62,936 nt of DNA, taken from Sphingomonas bacterium (lineage in GTDB: Bacteria > Pseudomonadota > Alphaproteobacteria > Sphingomonadales > Sphingomonadaceae). Every line of letters begins with the position of its first letter. The stretch's first letter is position 1. The translations under genes were made by a program, and so were the position numbers. Of the stretch, positions 1-8,602 are shown piece by piece. The DNA is taken from positions 1 to 62,936 of the forward strand of contig NZ_JAQGLJ010000120.1 of the NCBI RefSeq assembly GCF_028292945.1. Direction: 5' to 3'. The notes below the pieces were generated by a model. That model was not told where the DNA came from. It did not search any database and saw nothing but the letters and a program-made list of their open reading frames with translations.

Positions 1-2
1 TC

Positions 3-518
3 CTGGCGATGGACTTTGGCACCGATAAGCGGTTCGAATTAGCGGACGGCGTCATTGTGATGATGACGGGCGGCACGGTTGCGCACTCATGGGTCAAGGG
101 CAACATCTACGCCTGGCTGAGAGCTAAGCTGCGAGGCGGCAATTGCCGGCCGTTCGATTCGGACATGGCCGTGCGCATCAGCGAAACGGAAGTGCGATAC
201 CCAGACGTAAGCATCCAATGCGGTGGGCTGGACTATGACCGAATCCTCCATGATCAGGAGATCACCGATCCAGTCGCTGTCATCGAAGTGCTCTCGCCAA
301 GCACTACGACACTGGATCAAGGTACGAAGCTTGCCGAGTACAAGCGGGTCGCCAGCATCCGTACTGTCGCATTCGTGGATCCGATCAATGAGATGTGCCG
401 CACGGTTGAGCGGCTGGAGGATGGCTGGCTTGACCACATCTTCTCCGGGCAGCGCGGCATCGTCATTCCCGCACTGCAGTTAACGATCCCGAGTTCCGAA
501 ATCTTCGCGCGCGACTGA
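3..518 (+). CDS. Uma2-family (DUF820) protein, 5' end cut by window edge
   Basis: This belongs to the Uma2 family, which has a PD-(D/E)XK nuclease-like fold and mostly unknown function. Numbering from the first ATG in the window (position 9), the visible family landmarks are FELADGVIVMMTGG at residues 9-22, YPDVSIQCGG at 64-73, AVIEVLSPS at 90-98 and LAEYKRVASIRTVAFVDP just after. The D (66), E (93) and K (112) fit the nuclease-like triad. The frame is open to the left edge of the window. Family members normally carry some 15-20 residues before the FELxDG motif, and the two visible upstream codons (L-A) match the usual F-L-A run, so I read the gene as truncated by the window rather than starting at 9. 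Substrate and partners cannot be told. Confidence 0.85.
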   Translation: MAMDFGTDKRFELADGVIVMMTGGTVAHSWVKGNIYAWLRAKLRGGNCRPFDSDMAVRISETEVRYPDVSIQCGGLDYDRILHDQEITDPVAVIEVLSPSTTTLDQGTKLAEYKRVASIRTVAFVDPINEMCRTVERLEDGWLDHIFSGQRGIVIPALQLTIPSSEIFARD

Positions 519-542
519 TCCAGTTGGCGCGACGGCGCACAC

Positions 543-558
543 GCTGTAGCGCTACAGC
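543..558. promoter_or_regulatory. 16-bp perfect palindrome directly before proB start
   Basis: GCTGTAGCGCTACAGC is a perfect palindrome ending three bases before the proB start codon. It occupies the place where a ribosome binding site should be, and no other clear Shine-Dalgarno sequence is present. It could be a protein operator or an RNA hairpin that hides the start region. Function is not known. Confidence 0.4.
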
Positions 559-560
559 CG

Positions 561-1661
561 ATGCTCTTCCCGCCTCCCTCCTGCCCGCGCCTGATCGTCA
601 AGATCGGCTCGGCGCTCCTCGTCGGCGAGGACGGGAGCGTGCGGCGGGCGTGGCTGGAGGGGATCGCCGCCGACATCGCCGACCGCGCCCGTGCGGGGCA
701 GCAGGTCGCAATCGTCTCATCCGGCGCGATCGCGCTCGGCGCGCGCCGGCTCGGCCTGACAAAGGGCGGTCGCGCCAGCCTGGAGGATGCGCAGGCCGCT
801 GCCGCGACCGGGCAGATCGCGCTGGCGCAGGTCTGGTCGGAGGTGCTCGCGGCGCAGGGGCTCACCGCCGCGCAGATGCTGGTGACGCTGGACGATCTCG
901 AGGATCGCCGCCGCTACCTCAACGCCGCCGCCACGCTCGACCGGTTGCTGTCGCTCGGCGTCGTGCCGGTGATCAACGAGAATGACAGCGTCGCGACGGC
1001 GGAGATCCGCTTCGGTGACAACGACCGGCTGGCCGCGCGGGTCGCGCAGGTGGCGGGCGCGAGTGGCGTAATCCTTTTGTCCGATGTCGATGGATTGTAC
1101 GACCGCAATCCCGCGCTGCCGGGCGCGGTTCACATCGCTCAGGTCAAGCGCGTCGACGCGGCGACGGTGGCGATGGCCGATGCGGGGTCGGGTTCCGGCA
1201 TGGGCTCCGGCGGCATGACGTCGAAACTCGCCGCCGCCCGGATCGCGGCGGCGGCGGGCATCCCGCTCGCCATCGCGTCCGGGCGCGCCGATCACCCGCT
1301 GTCGGCCGCCGCGCGCCACACGCTGTTCGCCGCCGAACGTGCCGCGCCCGCGCGCAAGGCATGGCTCGCAGGTGGGCTGACTGCCAAAGGGTCGATCTCC
1401 GTCGATGCCGGTGCCGCGAAAGCGTTGAGAGCCGGCACCAGTCTGCTCGCGGCAGGTGCGACCACGGTGAAGGGCGGCTTCGCGCGCGGCGATCTGGTGA
1501 CCATCGACGGACCCGACGGTCCCGTCGCGCGCGGCTTGTCGGAATATGACGCGGCCGACGCCCAGCGCCTGCTCGGCAAGCGATCCGAAGAGCACGCCGC
1601 GCTGTTGGGCTATGCGCCGCGATCGGCGCTCGTGCACCGCAATCACCTGGCGCTGCTGTGA
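561..1661 (+). CDS. proB: Glutamate 5-kinase (proline biosynthesis)
   Basis: Glutamate 5-kinase phosphorylates the gamma-carboxyl of L-glutamate with ATP, the first step of proline synthesis in the cytoplasm. The 366-aa length matches the two-domain enzyme. An amino-acid-kinase domain begins with PRLIVKIGSALLV (residues 9-21) and includes IVSSGAIALG, VINENDSVAT and FGDNDRLAARVA; the glycine-rich GSGSGMGSGGMTSKLAAA segment lies near residues 211-228. The last ~90 residues form the PUA domain typical of ProB. proA is not adjacent; many alphaproteobacteria pair proB with obgE/proA, but here it is followed by the sphingolipid-type reductase with a 4-base GTGA overlap, so the two are probably translated together. 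A perfect palindrome replaces the usual ribosome-binding site just upstream. Confidence 0.95.
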   Translation: MLFPPPSCPRLIVKIGSALLVGEDGSVRRAWLEGIAADIADRARAGQQVAIVSSGAIALGARRLGLTKGGRASLEDAQAAAATGQIALAQVWSEVLAAQGLTAAQMLVTLDDLEDRRRYLNAAATLDRLLSLGVVPVINENDSVATAEIRFGDNDRLAARVAQVAGASGVILLSDVDGLYDRNPALPGAVHIAQVKRVDAATVAMADAGSGSGMGSGGMTSKLAAARIAAAAGIPLAIASGRADHPLSAAARHTLFAAERAAPARKAWLAGGLTAKGSISVDAGAAKALRAGTSLLAAGATTVKGGFARGDLVTIDGPDGPVARGLSEYDAADAQRLLGKRSEEHAALLGYAPRSALVHRNHLALL

Positions 1662-2548
1662 TCCTCGCGCTCACCGGCGCCACGGGCTTCGTCGGCGGCC
1701 ATCTGCTCGAGCAGGCGCTGGCCGCCGGTCACGAGGTTCGCGCCCTGACGCGCCGCCCGCAGCCCGCACGCGCGGCCGTGACCTGGATCGCGGGCGATCT
1801 CGCCAGCAGTGGCCGGCTGGCACAAGGCGCGGACGCGCTGGTCCACGTCGCCGGCGTCGTCAACGCGCCCGACCGGGCCGGCTTCGCCGCCAGCAACATC
1901 GACGGCACGCGCAGGATGCTCGCAGCCGCCCGCGACGCCGGCGTGCCGCGCTTCGTCCACGTCTCCTCGCTCGCCGCGCGCGAGCCCGCGCTGTCCGCCT
2001 ATGGCTGGTCGAAGGCGGAGGCCGAGAAGCGGGTCGAGGACTCCGACCTGAGCTGGACCATCGTCCGCCCGCCGGCCGTGTTCGGCCCCGGCGACCTCGA
2101 ACTGCTGGACATGTTTCGCTTCGCCCGCCGCCATGTCGTGCCCCTGCCGCCGCGCGGTCGCCTGTCGGTGATCGCGGTCGAGGATCTCGCCGCCCTGTTG
2201 CTCGCGCTCGCCACGACGGCAGGTCCGCGCACGATCTACGAGGTCGACGACGGCACGCAGGGCTGGACCCATGACGGCTTCGCGCGCGCGATCGGCCGCG
2301 CGGTGGGAAAGCGCGTGCTCCCCCTGCCCCTGCCGGGCCTGCTGCTCTCCGCCGCCGCGGCCATCGACGCCGCGGTTCGCGGCGCGGGCGCGAAGCTCAC
2401 TGCGGATCGCGTCGCATACTTCCGTCACCCGGACTGGACGATCGATCCCGCGCGCCGCCCGCCGCCGGCGCTTTGGCAGCCCACGCAGACCACGGACGCG
2501 GCGCTGAGGCGGACCGCCGCATGGTATCGCCAGCAGGGCTTGTTATAG
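1658..2548 (+). CDS. NAD-dependent epimerase/dehydratase-family protein, likely CerR-type reductase of ceramide synthesis
   Basis: Extended short-chain dehydrogenase of 296 aa. The N-terminus shows the Rossmann motif TGATGFVGGHL (residues 6-16); the active-site tyrosine/lysine pair is in SAYGWSKAEAE (~109-119), followed by VRPPAVFGPGD. The start is a GTG overlapping the proB stop codon (GTGA). Downstream lie acp and serine palmitoyltransferase on the same strand. In Caulobacter the same three-gene neighbourhood (spt, acp, NAD-dependent epimerase) belongs to the bacterial ceramide pathway, where the epimerase-like protein CerR is taken to reduce 3-ketosphinganine. By synteny I infer the same role here. 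The fold is sure; the substrate is an inference, and a complex-I NDUFA9-like or sugar-epimerase role cannot be excluded by eye. Confidence 0.75.
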   Translation: MILALTGATGFVGGHLLEQALAAGHEVRALTRRPQPARAAVTWIAGDLASSGRLAQGADALVHVAGVVNAPDRAGFAASNIDGTRRMLAAARDAGVPRFVHVSSLAAREPALSAYGWSKAEAEKRVEDSDLSWTIVRPPAVFGPGDLELLDMFRFARRHVVPLPPRGRLSVIAVEDLAALLLALATTAGPRTIYEVDDGTQGWTHDGFARAIGRAVGKRVLPLPLPGLLLSAAAAIDAAVRGAGAKLTADRVAYFRHPDWTIDPARRPPPALWQPTQTTDAALRRTAAWYRQQGLL

Positions 2549-2590
2549 CCGCGCCGCAACACCGCCGCATTCGCGCGTCAGGAACCGATC

Positions 2591-2833
2591 ATGAGCGACC
2601 GCCAAGCCATCTTTGACACCGTCACCGCCCAGATCGAGCCGTTCAACAAGAAGGGCGTGGTGCTTGGCGAGACGACCAGCTTCCAGGGCGATCTGGAGTG
2701 GGACAGCCTGACCGTGATGGACTTCGTCGCCGCGATCGAGGACGAGTTCGACATCATCATCACCATGAACATGCAGGCGGAGATCGAGACGGTCGGCCAG
2801 TTGGTCGACGCGGTAGCGAAGTTGAAAGCATGA
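2591..2833 (+). CDS. Acyl carrier protein of the sphingolipid operon
   Basis: An 80-aa acyl carrier protein. The phosphopantetheine attachment serine is in the motif EWDSLTVMDF (Ser ~39), preceded by an acidic helix and followed by the AIEDEFDI recognition helix. It differs from the housekeeping AcpP (which has a D-S-L-D-T/V-E core) and ends four bases into the serine palmitoyltransferase gene (ATGA overlap). This arrangement fits a dedicated ACP that presents or receives acyl groups for serine palmitoyltransferase, as described for Sphingomonas and Caulobacter. The 42-bp gap to the upstream reductase gene contains no obvious terminator, so proB-reductase-acp-spt may be one transcript. Confidence 0.93.
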   Translation: MSDRQAIFDTVTAQIEPFNKKGVVLGETTSFQGDLEWDSLTVMDFVAAIEDEFDIIITMNMQAEIETVGQLVDAVAKLKA

Positions 2834-4086
2834 CCGAGACCGGCTTCCAGCCCGAGACGCTCGACCTCGATCCGCCACCGGTCGCGCCCGAGCGCGACCT
2901 GATGAGCAAGTTCGACGCGCTGATCGGCGAACGCCAGCGCCTGCTCGACACCGGCGTCACCGACCCGTTCGCGATCGTCATGGACGAGGTGCGCTCGCCG
3001 ACCCAGGCCGTGATCGCCGGGCGCGAGACGATCCTGCTCGGCACCTACAACTATATGGGCATGACGTTCGATCCGGACGTGATCCAGGCCGGCAAGGACG
3101 CGCTCGACCGCTTCGGCTCGGGCACCAACGGCAGCCGCATGCTCAACGGCACATTCCGCGATCACATGGAAGTCGAGCAGGCGCTGCGCGACTTCTATGG
3201 TGTCAGCGGTGCGATCGTCTTCTCGACCGGCTATATGGCCAATCTGGGGATGATTTCGACGCTCGCGGGCAAGGGTGAGTACGTCATCCTCGACGCCGAC
3301 AGCCACGCCTCGATCTATGACGGTTGCGCGCAGGGCAATGCTGAGATCGTCCGTTTCCGCCACAATTCGGTAGAAGACCTCGACAAACGTCTGGGAAGAC
3401 TGCCGAAAGAGCCGGGCAAGCTCGTTGTGCTGGAGGGCGTATACTCGATGCTGGGCGACGTCGCGCCGCTCAAGGAGATGGTCGCGGTCGCGAAGAAGCA
3501 TGGCGCGATGGTACTGTCGGACGAGGCCCACTCGATGGGCTTCTACGGCCCCAACGGGCGTGGCGTATACGAGGAGCAAGGCTGCGACGTCGACTTCGTC
3601 ATCGGCACCTTCTCGAAATCGGTCGGCACGGTGGGCGGCTTCTGCGTCTCCGATCACCCGAAGTTCGAGGCGATCCGGCTGGCCTGCCGCGCGTATATCT
3701 TCACCGCCTCGCTGCCGCCCAGCGTCGTCGCCACGGCCGCGACGTCGATCCGCAAGCTTCAGTTCGCGCACAACAAGCGCCGGCAACTATGGGATAATGC
3801 ACGACATCTGCATGGCGGACTGACGCAGCTCGGCTTTCGGCTCGGCACCGCGACGCCGGACAGCGCGATCATCGCGATCATCCTCGACGATCAGGAACAA
3901 GCGGTCGCGATGTGGCAGGCCCTGCTCGATGCCGGACTGTACGTGAACATGGCCCGCCCGCCCGCGACGCCGGCGGGCACCTATCTGCTCCGTTGCTCGC
4001 TCTGCGCCGAGCACACTATCGAGCAGCTCGATCGCGTGCTGGTGATGTTCGCCAACGCGGGACGGACGGTGGGCGCGATCGGCTGA
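2830..4086 (+). CDS. spt: Serine palmitoyltransferase (alpha-oxoamine synthase)
   Basis: This PLP enzyme condenses L-serine with palmitoyl thioester to give 3-ketosphinganine, the first committed step to sphingolipids. Length is 418 aa, like the soluble homodimeric Sphingomonas enzyme. Family landmarks: YNYMGMTFDPDV, SGTNGSRMLNGT, the substrate/PLP histidine and aspartate in LDADSHASIYDG and LSDEAHSMGFYG, and the PLP lysine in GTFSKSVGTVGG (Lys263). The start is ATG overlapping the acp stop (ATGA). The C-terminus MARPPATPAGTYLLRCSLCA fits SPT rather than AONS or KBL, where the arginine binds the serine carboxylate. Genes for LPS-type export (lptF, lptG) follow 2 kb downstream, which suits an outer membrane built with glycosphingolipids. 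Confidence 0.93.
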   Translation: MTETGFQPETLDLDPPPVAPERDLMSKFDALIGERQRLLDTGVTDPFAIVMDEVRSPTQAVIAGRETILLGTYNYMGMTFDPDVIQAGKDALDRFGSGTNGSRMLNGTFRDHMEVEQALRDFYGVSGAIVFSTGYMANLGMISTLAGKGEYVILDADSHASIYDGCAQGNAEIVRFRHNSVEDLDKRLGRLPKEPGKLVVLEGVYSMLGDVAPLKEMVAVAKKHGAMVLSDEAHSMGFYGPNGRGVYEEQGCDVDFVIGTFSKSVGTVGGFCVSDHPKFEAIRLACRAYIFTASLPPSVVATAATSIRKLQFAHNKRRQLWDNARHLHGGLTQLGFRLGTATPDSAIIAIILDDQEQAVAMWQALLDAGLYVNMARPPATPAGTYLLRCSLCAEHTIEQLDRVLVMFANAGRTVGAIG

Positions 4087-4136
4087 GCCGCGCTCTCGAC
4101 CTATCGCCGGGTCCCCGACTGGGGTAGAAAGGCCGG

Positions 4137-6077
4137 ATGACCGGGGACGAGGGTGATACCACTACCCTGATGGGCAGGATCAGCTGGCGAGGCGTCATGC
4201 TCGCGATCCTGGCGCTGTCGGGCGCGGCAGTCCTGTTCGCGCTTATCGTGACCTTGAGCGGTGCAAACCGCGAACGCGATCGCGCGCTGGCGCTGCAGGG
4301 CGACAGCTATGATCTGATGATCCTGGCCCGGACGCTGTCGGGCACCATCGCCCGGGCCGAAGCGTCGCTGGGTCGCTACGTGATCTCCGCCGACGAGCAG
4401 CTTGGCCAGCTATATGCCAGCGAATGGCAGGCGAGCGAGTCACAGCTCCAGCGACTGGCGCAGATTACCGGCGCGAACGAAGAACAACAACGTCGGATCA
4501 GTCGCTTGCGCACTGCTCATCGCACCCGCGGCGAGGAGCTGTCGGTGGTCGCACTGTCGACCCGCTACAAGAAGAACGCGCAGGCACTCGCCTTGTACCA
4601 CCGCGCGCGCCAGGCACCCGCGCTGGCGGCCATCAATCGCGAACTCGACCTCATCACCGACTATGAGCGCCTGCTGCTGGAGGAGCGACAGGCCGCCGCG
4701 AGAGCGAGTGTAAGCGACGCCAGCAGGGTGGCTCGCGTGCTCGCCGCGTTCGGCATCCTGCTGGTGCTGGGCGCGGTATCGCTGGGCTGGATCATCGTCC
4801 GGACGATGGGCGAACGCGCGCAGGCGGAGGCGGAGGCGGAAGCCGCGTCGCGGCGCGCCGACGAGCTGGCGGCGGCGGTTGCGCAGGCGACGGGTGAACT
4901 GCGCGTGCAGGAGGCGCAGCTGCGCCAGGTGCAAAAAATGGAGGCGGTCGGCCAACTTACTGGTGGCATCGCACATGATTTCAACAACATGCTTGCGGTC
5001 GTTAGCGGCGGACTGGAACTCGCCGCAAGGACGCTCGCGCACGATCCGGCAGCCGCGCGCCGTCACATCGACAGCGCAAGCGAAGGTGCCGCCCGCGCCG
5101 CCGCGCTGACCCGACGCCTGCTCGCCTTCAGTCGCGAGGAGTCGCTCAAGCCCGAGCCGATCGACGTCGCGCAGCTGGTGGCCGGGATGCGCGACCTGCT
5201 CGATCGCACGCTGGGCGACGGCATCACCGTCCTCCACCGCGACGAAGGCCGCGGCTGGCGGGTGCGTGCGGATCGGGTCCAGCTGGAGAATGCGCTGCTC
5301 AACCTCGCCGTCAACGCGCGCGACGCCATGAACGGGCGCGGCGAGCTGACCGTGGTCATCGGCGCGGCCACGCTGGGCGCGGGCGAGGTCGGCGACTGCG
5401 CGTCGGGCGACTATGTCCGGATCGCCGTGTACGACACCGGCTGCGGCATGACCCCAGAGGTCGCGGAGCGGGTGTTCGAGCCGTTCTTCACGACCAAGGA
5501 GGTCGGCAAGGGCACCGGCCTCGGACTCAGCCAGATCTTCGGGCTGGTGCAGCAGCTGGGGGGCGAGATCGGCCTGGAAAGCGCGCCGGGCGAAGGGACC
5601 GTGGTGACGCTGCACCTGCCGCGCGAAGTGGGGGAGGCGCGCGACACGACCCGGCTCGAGCTGGCGGTCGTCGTTGCCGCGGCGCAACGGTCGCTGGATA
5701 TCCTGGTGGTGGAGGACGATCCGCGCGTGCTCGCCGCGACGATGGGCGCGCTGAACGAACTCGGCCATCGGCCGCGCGCGTGCGGCGACCCGCTCGCCGC
5801 GCCCGCGCTGTTGCTGGCCGCCGGCGGTGTCGATCTGCTCGTGTCCGACGTGCTGATGCCGCGCCAGACGGGCCCTGAAATGGTAGCCGGGCTGCTCGAG
5901 CGCTGGCCCGACCTCGCGGTCCTGTTCGTCACCGGCTTTGCGGGCGAGGTCGGCTCCGACGAGTTGCACGGCCGCCCCGTGCTTCGCAAACCATTCACGC
6001 TGGCGGGTCTGGAAGACGGCATAGCCGAGGCAATGGCCGGACGCCGCGACACCCCGGAGCTGATCGCGGCGGAGTAG
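4137..6077 (+). CDS. Membrane hybrid sensor histidine kinase with C-terminal receiver
   Basis: 646-aa hybrid sensor kinase. A first membrane segment (~residues 19-41) and a second (~198-220) bracket a roughly 155-residue periplasmic region that looks like a helical CHASE3-type sensor. After a short alanine/glutamate-rich coiled coil comes the HisKA box with GGIAHDFNNMLAVV (phospho-His ~280), then an HATPase domain with NLAVNARDAM (N box), DTGCGM (G1), FFTTKEVGKGTGLGLS (F and G2). The C-terminal receiver starts at ILVVEDDPR (~520), with the phospho-acceptor Asp ~571 in VSDVLMP and the conserved lysine in RKPF. No output-domain regulator lies next to it, so the partner is unknown. Single gene, ~50 bp after spt. 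Confidence 0.9.
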   Translation: MTGDEGDTTTLMGRISWRGVMLAILALSGAAVLFALIVTLSGANRERDRALALQGDSYDLMILARTLSGTIARAEASLGRYVISADEQLGQLYASEWQASESQLQRLAQITGANEEQQRRISRLRTAHRTRGEELSVVALSTRYKKNAQALALYHRARQAPALAAINRELDLITDYERLLLEERQAAARASVSDASRVARVLAAFGILLVLGAVSLGWIIVRTMGERAQAEAEAEAASRRADELAAAVAQATGELRVQEAQLRQVQKMEAVGQLTGGIAHDFNNMLAVVSGGLELAARTLAHDPAAARRHIDSASEGAARAAALTRRLLAFSREESLKPEPIDVAQLVAGMRDLLDRTLGDGITVLHRDEGRGWRVRADRVQLENALLNLAVNARDAMNGRGELTVVIGAATLGAGEVGDCASGDYVRIAVYDTGCGMTPEVAERVFEPFFTTKEVGKGTGLGLSQIFGLVQQLGGEIGLESAPGEGTVVTLHLPREVGEARDTTRLELAVVVAAAQRSLDILVVEDDPRVLAATMGALNELGHRPRACGDPLAAPALLLAAGGVDLLVSDVLMPRQTGPEMVAGLLERWPDLAVLFVTGFAGEVGSDELHGRPVLRKPFTLAGLEDGIAEAMAGRRDTPELIAAE

Positions 6078-6150
6078 CCGGTCACGTCATGCCGAAGCGG
6101 TGCCTGGGAAAGCAGGTGACGCCCCCCACCGCGACCGCTAGAGCGCCCCC

Positions 6151-7341
6151 GTGCAATCCATCGACCGCTACATGGCCCGGCTGATCGCGTTGCCGCTGTT
6201 CTCGACGCTGATCATCGCCGCCATGCTGCTGATCCTCGACCGCATGCTGCGCCTGTTCGATTTCGTCGCGACGCAGGGTGGGCCGGTCAGCGTCGTGTGG
6301 CGGATGCTCGCCAACCTGCTGCCCGAATATCTGGGACTGGGCATCCCGATCGGGCTGATGCTGGGCATCCTGCTCGCGTTCCGCCGACTCGCCACGACAT
6401 CGGAGCTGGACGTGCTGCGCGGCGTCGGCATGAGCTATGGCCGGCTGCTGCGCGTGCCGTTCATGTACGCGCTCGTGCTCGCCGCCGTGAACCTGGCGAT
6501 CGTCGGCTATGTACAGCCCAAGGCGCGCTATTTCTACGAAGGGCTGCGCTTCGAGCTGCGCACCGGCGCGCTGGGCGCCTCGATAAAGGTCGGCGAATTC
6601 ACGCATTTCGGCGACAAGATGACGCTGCGGATCGAGGAGAGCGAAGACAAGGGCCGCCGCCTGTCCGGCATCTTCGTCCATCAACAGATGAGCCCGACCA
6701 AATGGGTTTCCGTCACCGCGCAAAGCGGCGAGTTCCTCGCCACCGACGACCCCAACACGATCATCTTTCGCCTGGTGCGGGGCACGCTGGTGCACACCGA
6801 CCCGAAATTCAGCGCCCCGCGCGTGCTCACCTTCACGTCGCACGACCTGCCGATTCCGCTACCGAGAACCGAGAGTTTCCGCGATCGCGGCGGGCGCAAC
6901 GTTGAATGGACGCTGCCCGAGCTCGCCCGGCTGGGCAAGGACGGCGACACGCAGACGCTGCGCGACCAGAGCCGCGCGGAATTCCACTTCCGGCTGGTCG
7001 AGGTCGCGTCGATGTTCCTGTTGCCGTTCCTGGCGCTCGCGCTGGGCGTGCCGCCCAAGCGGAGCACGTCGGCGCTCGGCGTGTTCCTGTCGATCGTGCT
7101 CGTCGTCACCTATCACAAGGTCAACCAGTACGCGACGGACTTCGGCGAGCTCGGCCGCGTCGACCCGCTGATCGCGCTGTGGGTGCCGTTCGCGCTGTTC
7201 GCCGCACTGACCGGCTGGCTCTATTACCAGATCGCCTATGTTCCCGGCGGACAGCCGATCGGCGGGCTGGAACGCTTCTTCTCGCGCGCCGCGAAGCTCG
7301 TGACGGGTCGCTTCAAGCGGCGCCGTGAGGCAGTGGCGTGA
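6151..7341 (+). CDS. lptF: LptF-type permease of the lipid-export ABC transporter
   Basis: 396-aa YjgP/YjgQ-family inner-membrane protein: N-terminal helices start at RYMARLIALPLFSTLIIAAM, helices near residues 50-75 and 95-125 follow, then a periplasmic beta-jellyroll-like region (~130-270, including KVGEFTHFGDKMTLRIEE) and three C-terminal helices. In the Lpt system LptF and LptG form the permease that, with LptB ATPase, extracts LPS and passes it to LptC/A/D. In sphingomonads, which replace LPS by glycosphingolipids, the cargo is probably the glycosphingolipid (inference). Start codon is GTG at 6151. The stop overlaps the next gene by GTGA, so lptF and lptG are one operon and probably form a heterodimer. 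Confidence 0.9.
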   Translation: MQSIDRYMARLIALPLFSTLIIAAMLLILDRMLRLFDFVATQGGPVSVVWRMLANLLPEYLGLGIPIGLMLGILLAFRRLATTSELDVLRGVGMSYGRLLRVPFMYALVLAAVNLAIVGYVQPKARYFYEGLRFELRTGALGASIKVGEFTHFGDKMTLRIEESEDKGRRLSGIFVHQQMSPTKWVSVTAQSGEFLATDDPNTIIFRLVRGTLVHTDPKFSAPRVLTFTSHDLPIPLPRTESFRDRGGRNVEWTLPELARLGKDGDTQTLRDQSRAEFHFRLVEVASMFLLPFLALALGVPPKRSTSALGVFLSIVLVVTYHKVNQYATDFGELGRVDPLIALWVPFALFAALTGWLYYQIAYVPGGQPIGGLERFFSRAAKLVTGRFKRRREAVA

Positions 7342-8429
7342 GGAGCTTCTTCCCCTCGCGAACCGTGTCCTTCTACATGGCGCGACTGTTCCTGGTCCGC
7401 ACCTTTGCGATCCTCGCCGGACTGGTGCTGGTGTTGCAGGCGCTCGACCTGCTGAGCGAATCCGGCAAGATCCTGGCCGTGCCGGGCAATGGCGATGGTC
7501 AGGTGTGGACCTATGTCTCGCTGCGCGCGCCGGAGATCGTCGCCCGCTTCCTGCCGTTTTCGGTGCTGCTCGGCACCATCCTGACGCTCATTCAGATGAA
7601 CCAGAATTCCGAGGTGATCGCGCTGAAGTCGTCGGGCCTGTCCGCGCACCAGGTGCTGGCGCCGCTGCTGCTGGCCAGCCTCGGCGTCGCGGCGCTCTCC
7701 TTTGCCTTCAACGATCGCATCGTCGCCCGCGCCACCGCCACGCTCGATGGCTGGCAAAAGGCGGATTACGGACCGATGCCGCGCGATCGCGGCGACCGGG
7801 GCAACGTCTGGGTGCGCGCCGGCGACGACCTGATCGAGGTCGACTCGATCACCGGCAAGGGCGACGCGGCGCGGCTGCGCGGCGTCACCGTCTATGACCG
7901 TCGCGAAGGCGCGCTGATGGCCGTCATCGAGGCGCCGAACGGCCGCCGCGACGGGAACGGCTGGCGCGTCGGGCCCGCGACCCGCTTCGACGTCGCGACC
8001 GGCACGGTGAGCGCGCTGGGCGAGATCGTCGTCGCGCGCGGCGTGCGGCCCGATCAGTTCACGCTCGGCACGGTCAACGCGGAAGGGCTCAGCTTCGGCG
8101 CGCTGCGCTCCGCGATCGGCGACCTGCGCGACGCCGGCCGTCCGACCAAGGCGCTGGAAGGCGCGCTGTGGCACAAGCTGTCGGGTCCGCTGTCGTCGGT
8201 GCTGATGCCGCTGCTCGGCGCGGTCGCCGCGTTCGGGCTCGCGCGGTCGGGGCAGCTGTTCGTGCGCGCGGTGATCGGCATGGCGCTGGGCTTCGCGTAT
8301 TTCGTCGCCGACAATTTCGCGCTCGCGATGGGCAATCTCGGTGCCTACCCGCCCTTCCTCGCGGCCTGGGCGCCGTTCCTGCTGTTCTTCCTCATCGGCG
8401 AGGCCGTGCTGATCCGGTCCGAGGAATAA
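7338..8429 (+). CDS. lptG: LptG-type permease of the lipid-export ABC transporter
   Basis: 363-aa second YjgP/YjgQ-family permease, starting with GTG inside the lptF stop. Helices lie near residues 10-32, 55-80 and 98-120; a periplasmic beta-rich part (~130-270, e.g. NVWVRAGDDLIEVDSITG) is followed by three membrane helices ending in EAVLIRSEE. It is the partner of LptF in the Lpt permease. Being the second of the pair and shorter is the usual LptG pattern. lptB, lptC and lptA are not in the window. A 170-bp gap with no recognised feature separates it from the convergent STAS-like gene. Confidence 0.88.
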   Translation: MRSFFPSRTVSFYMARLFLVRTFAILAGLVLVLQALDLLSESGKILAVPGNGDGQVWTYVSLRAPEIVARFLPFSVLLGTILTLIQMNQNSEVIALKSSGLSAHQVLAPLLLASLGVAALSFAFNDRIVARATATLDGWQKADYGPMPRDRGDRGNVWVRAGDDLIEVDSITGKGDAARLRGVTVYDRREGALMAVIEAPNGRRDGNGWRVGPATRFDVATGTVSALGEIVVARGVRPDQFTLGTVNAEGLSFGALRSAIGDLRDAGRPTKALEGALWHKLSGPLSSVLMPLLGAVAAFGLARSGQLFVRAVIGMALGFAYFVADNFALAMGNLGAYPPFLAAWAPFLLFFLIGEAVLIRSEE

Positions 8430-8602
8430 CTCCGGGCTTCCCGTGTCGCCTGTGGCGTCGCCTTGTCGCTCCCCTCGGTCATTCTGATGCGACGCATCGA
8501 GCAAGCAAAGCGCGCGGTCCTCGACCGGAAGCGGCCATTCCGCTTGCGCCCGGTAGTGGACGTTCAGGACGTTACCGTCGCCACTCGCGACTGGATTCTT
8601 GT

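Noticed and set aside
4440..5969. About 510-codon leftward frame opposite the hybrid histidine kinase
   Set aside because: Antisense shadow; the kinase and receiver motifs on the plus strand explain the sequence.
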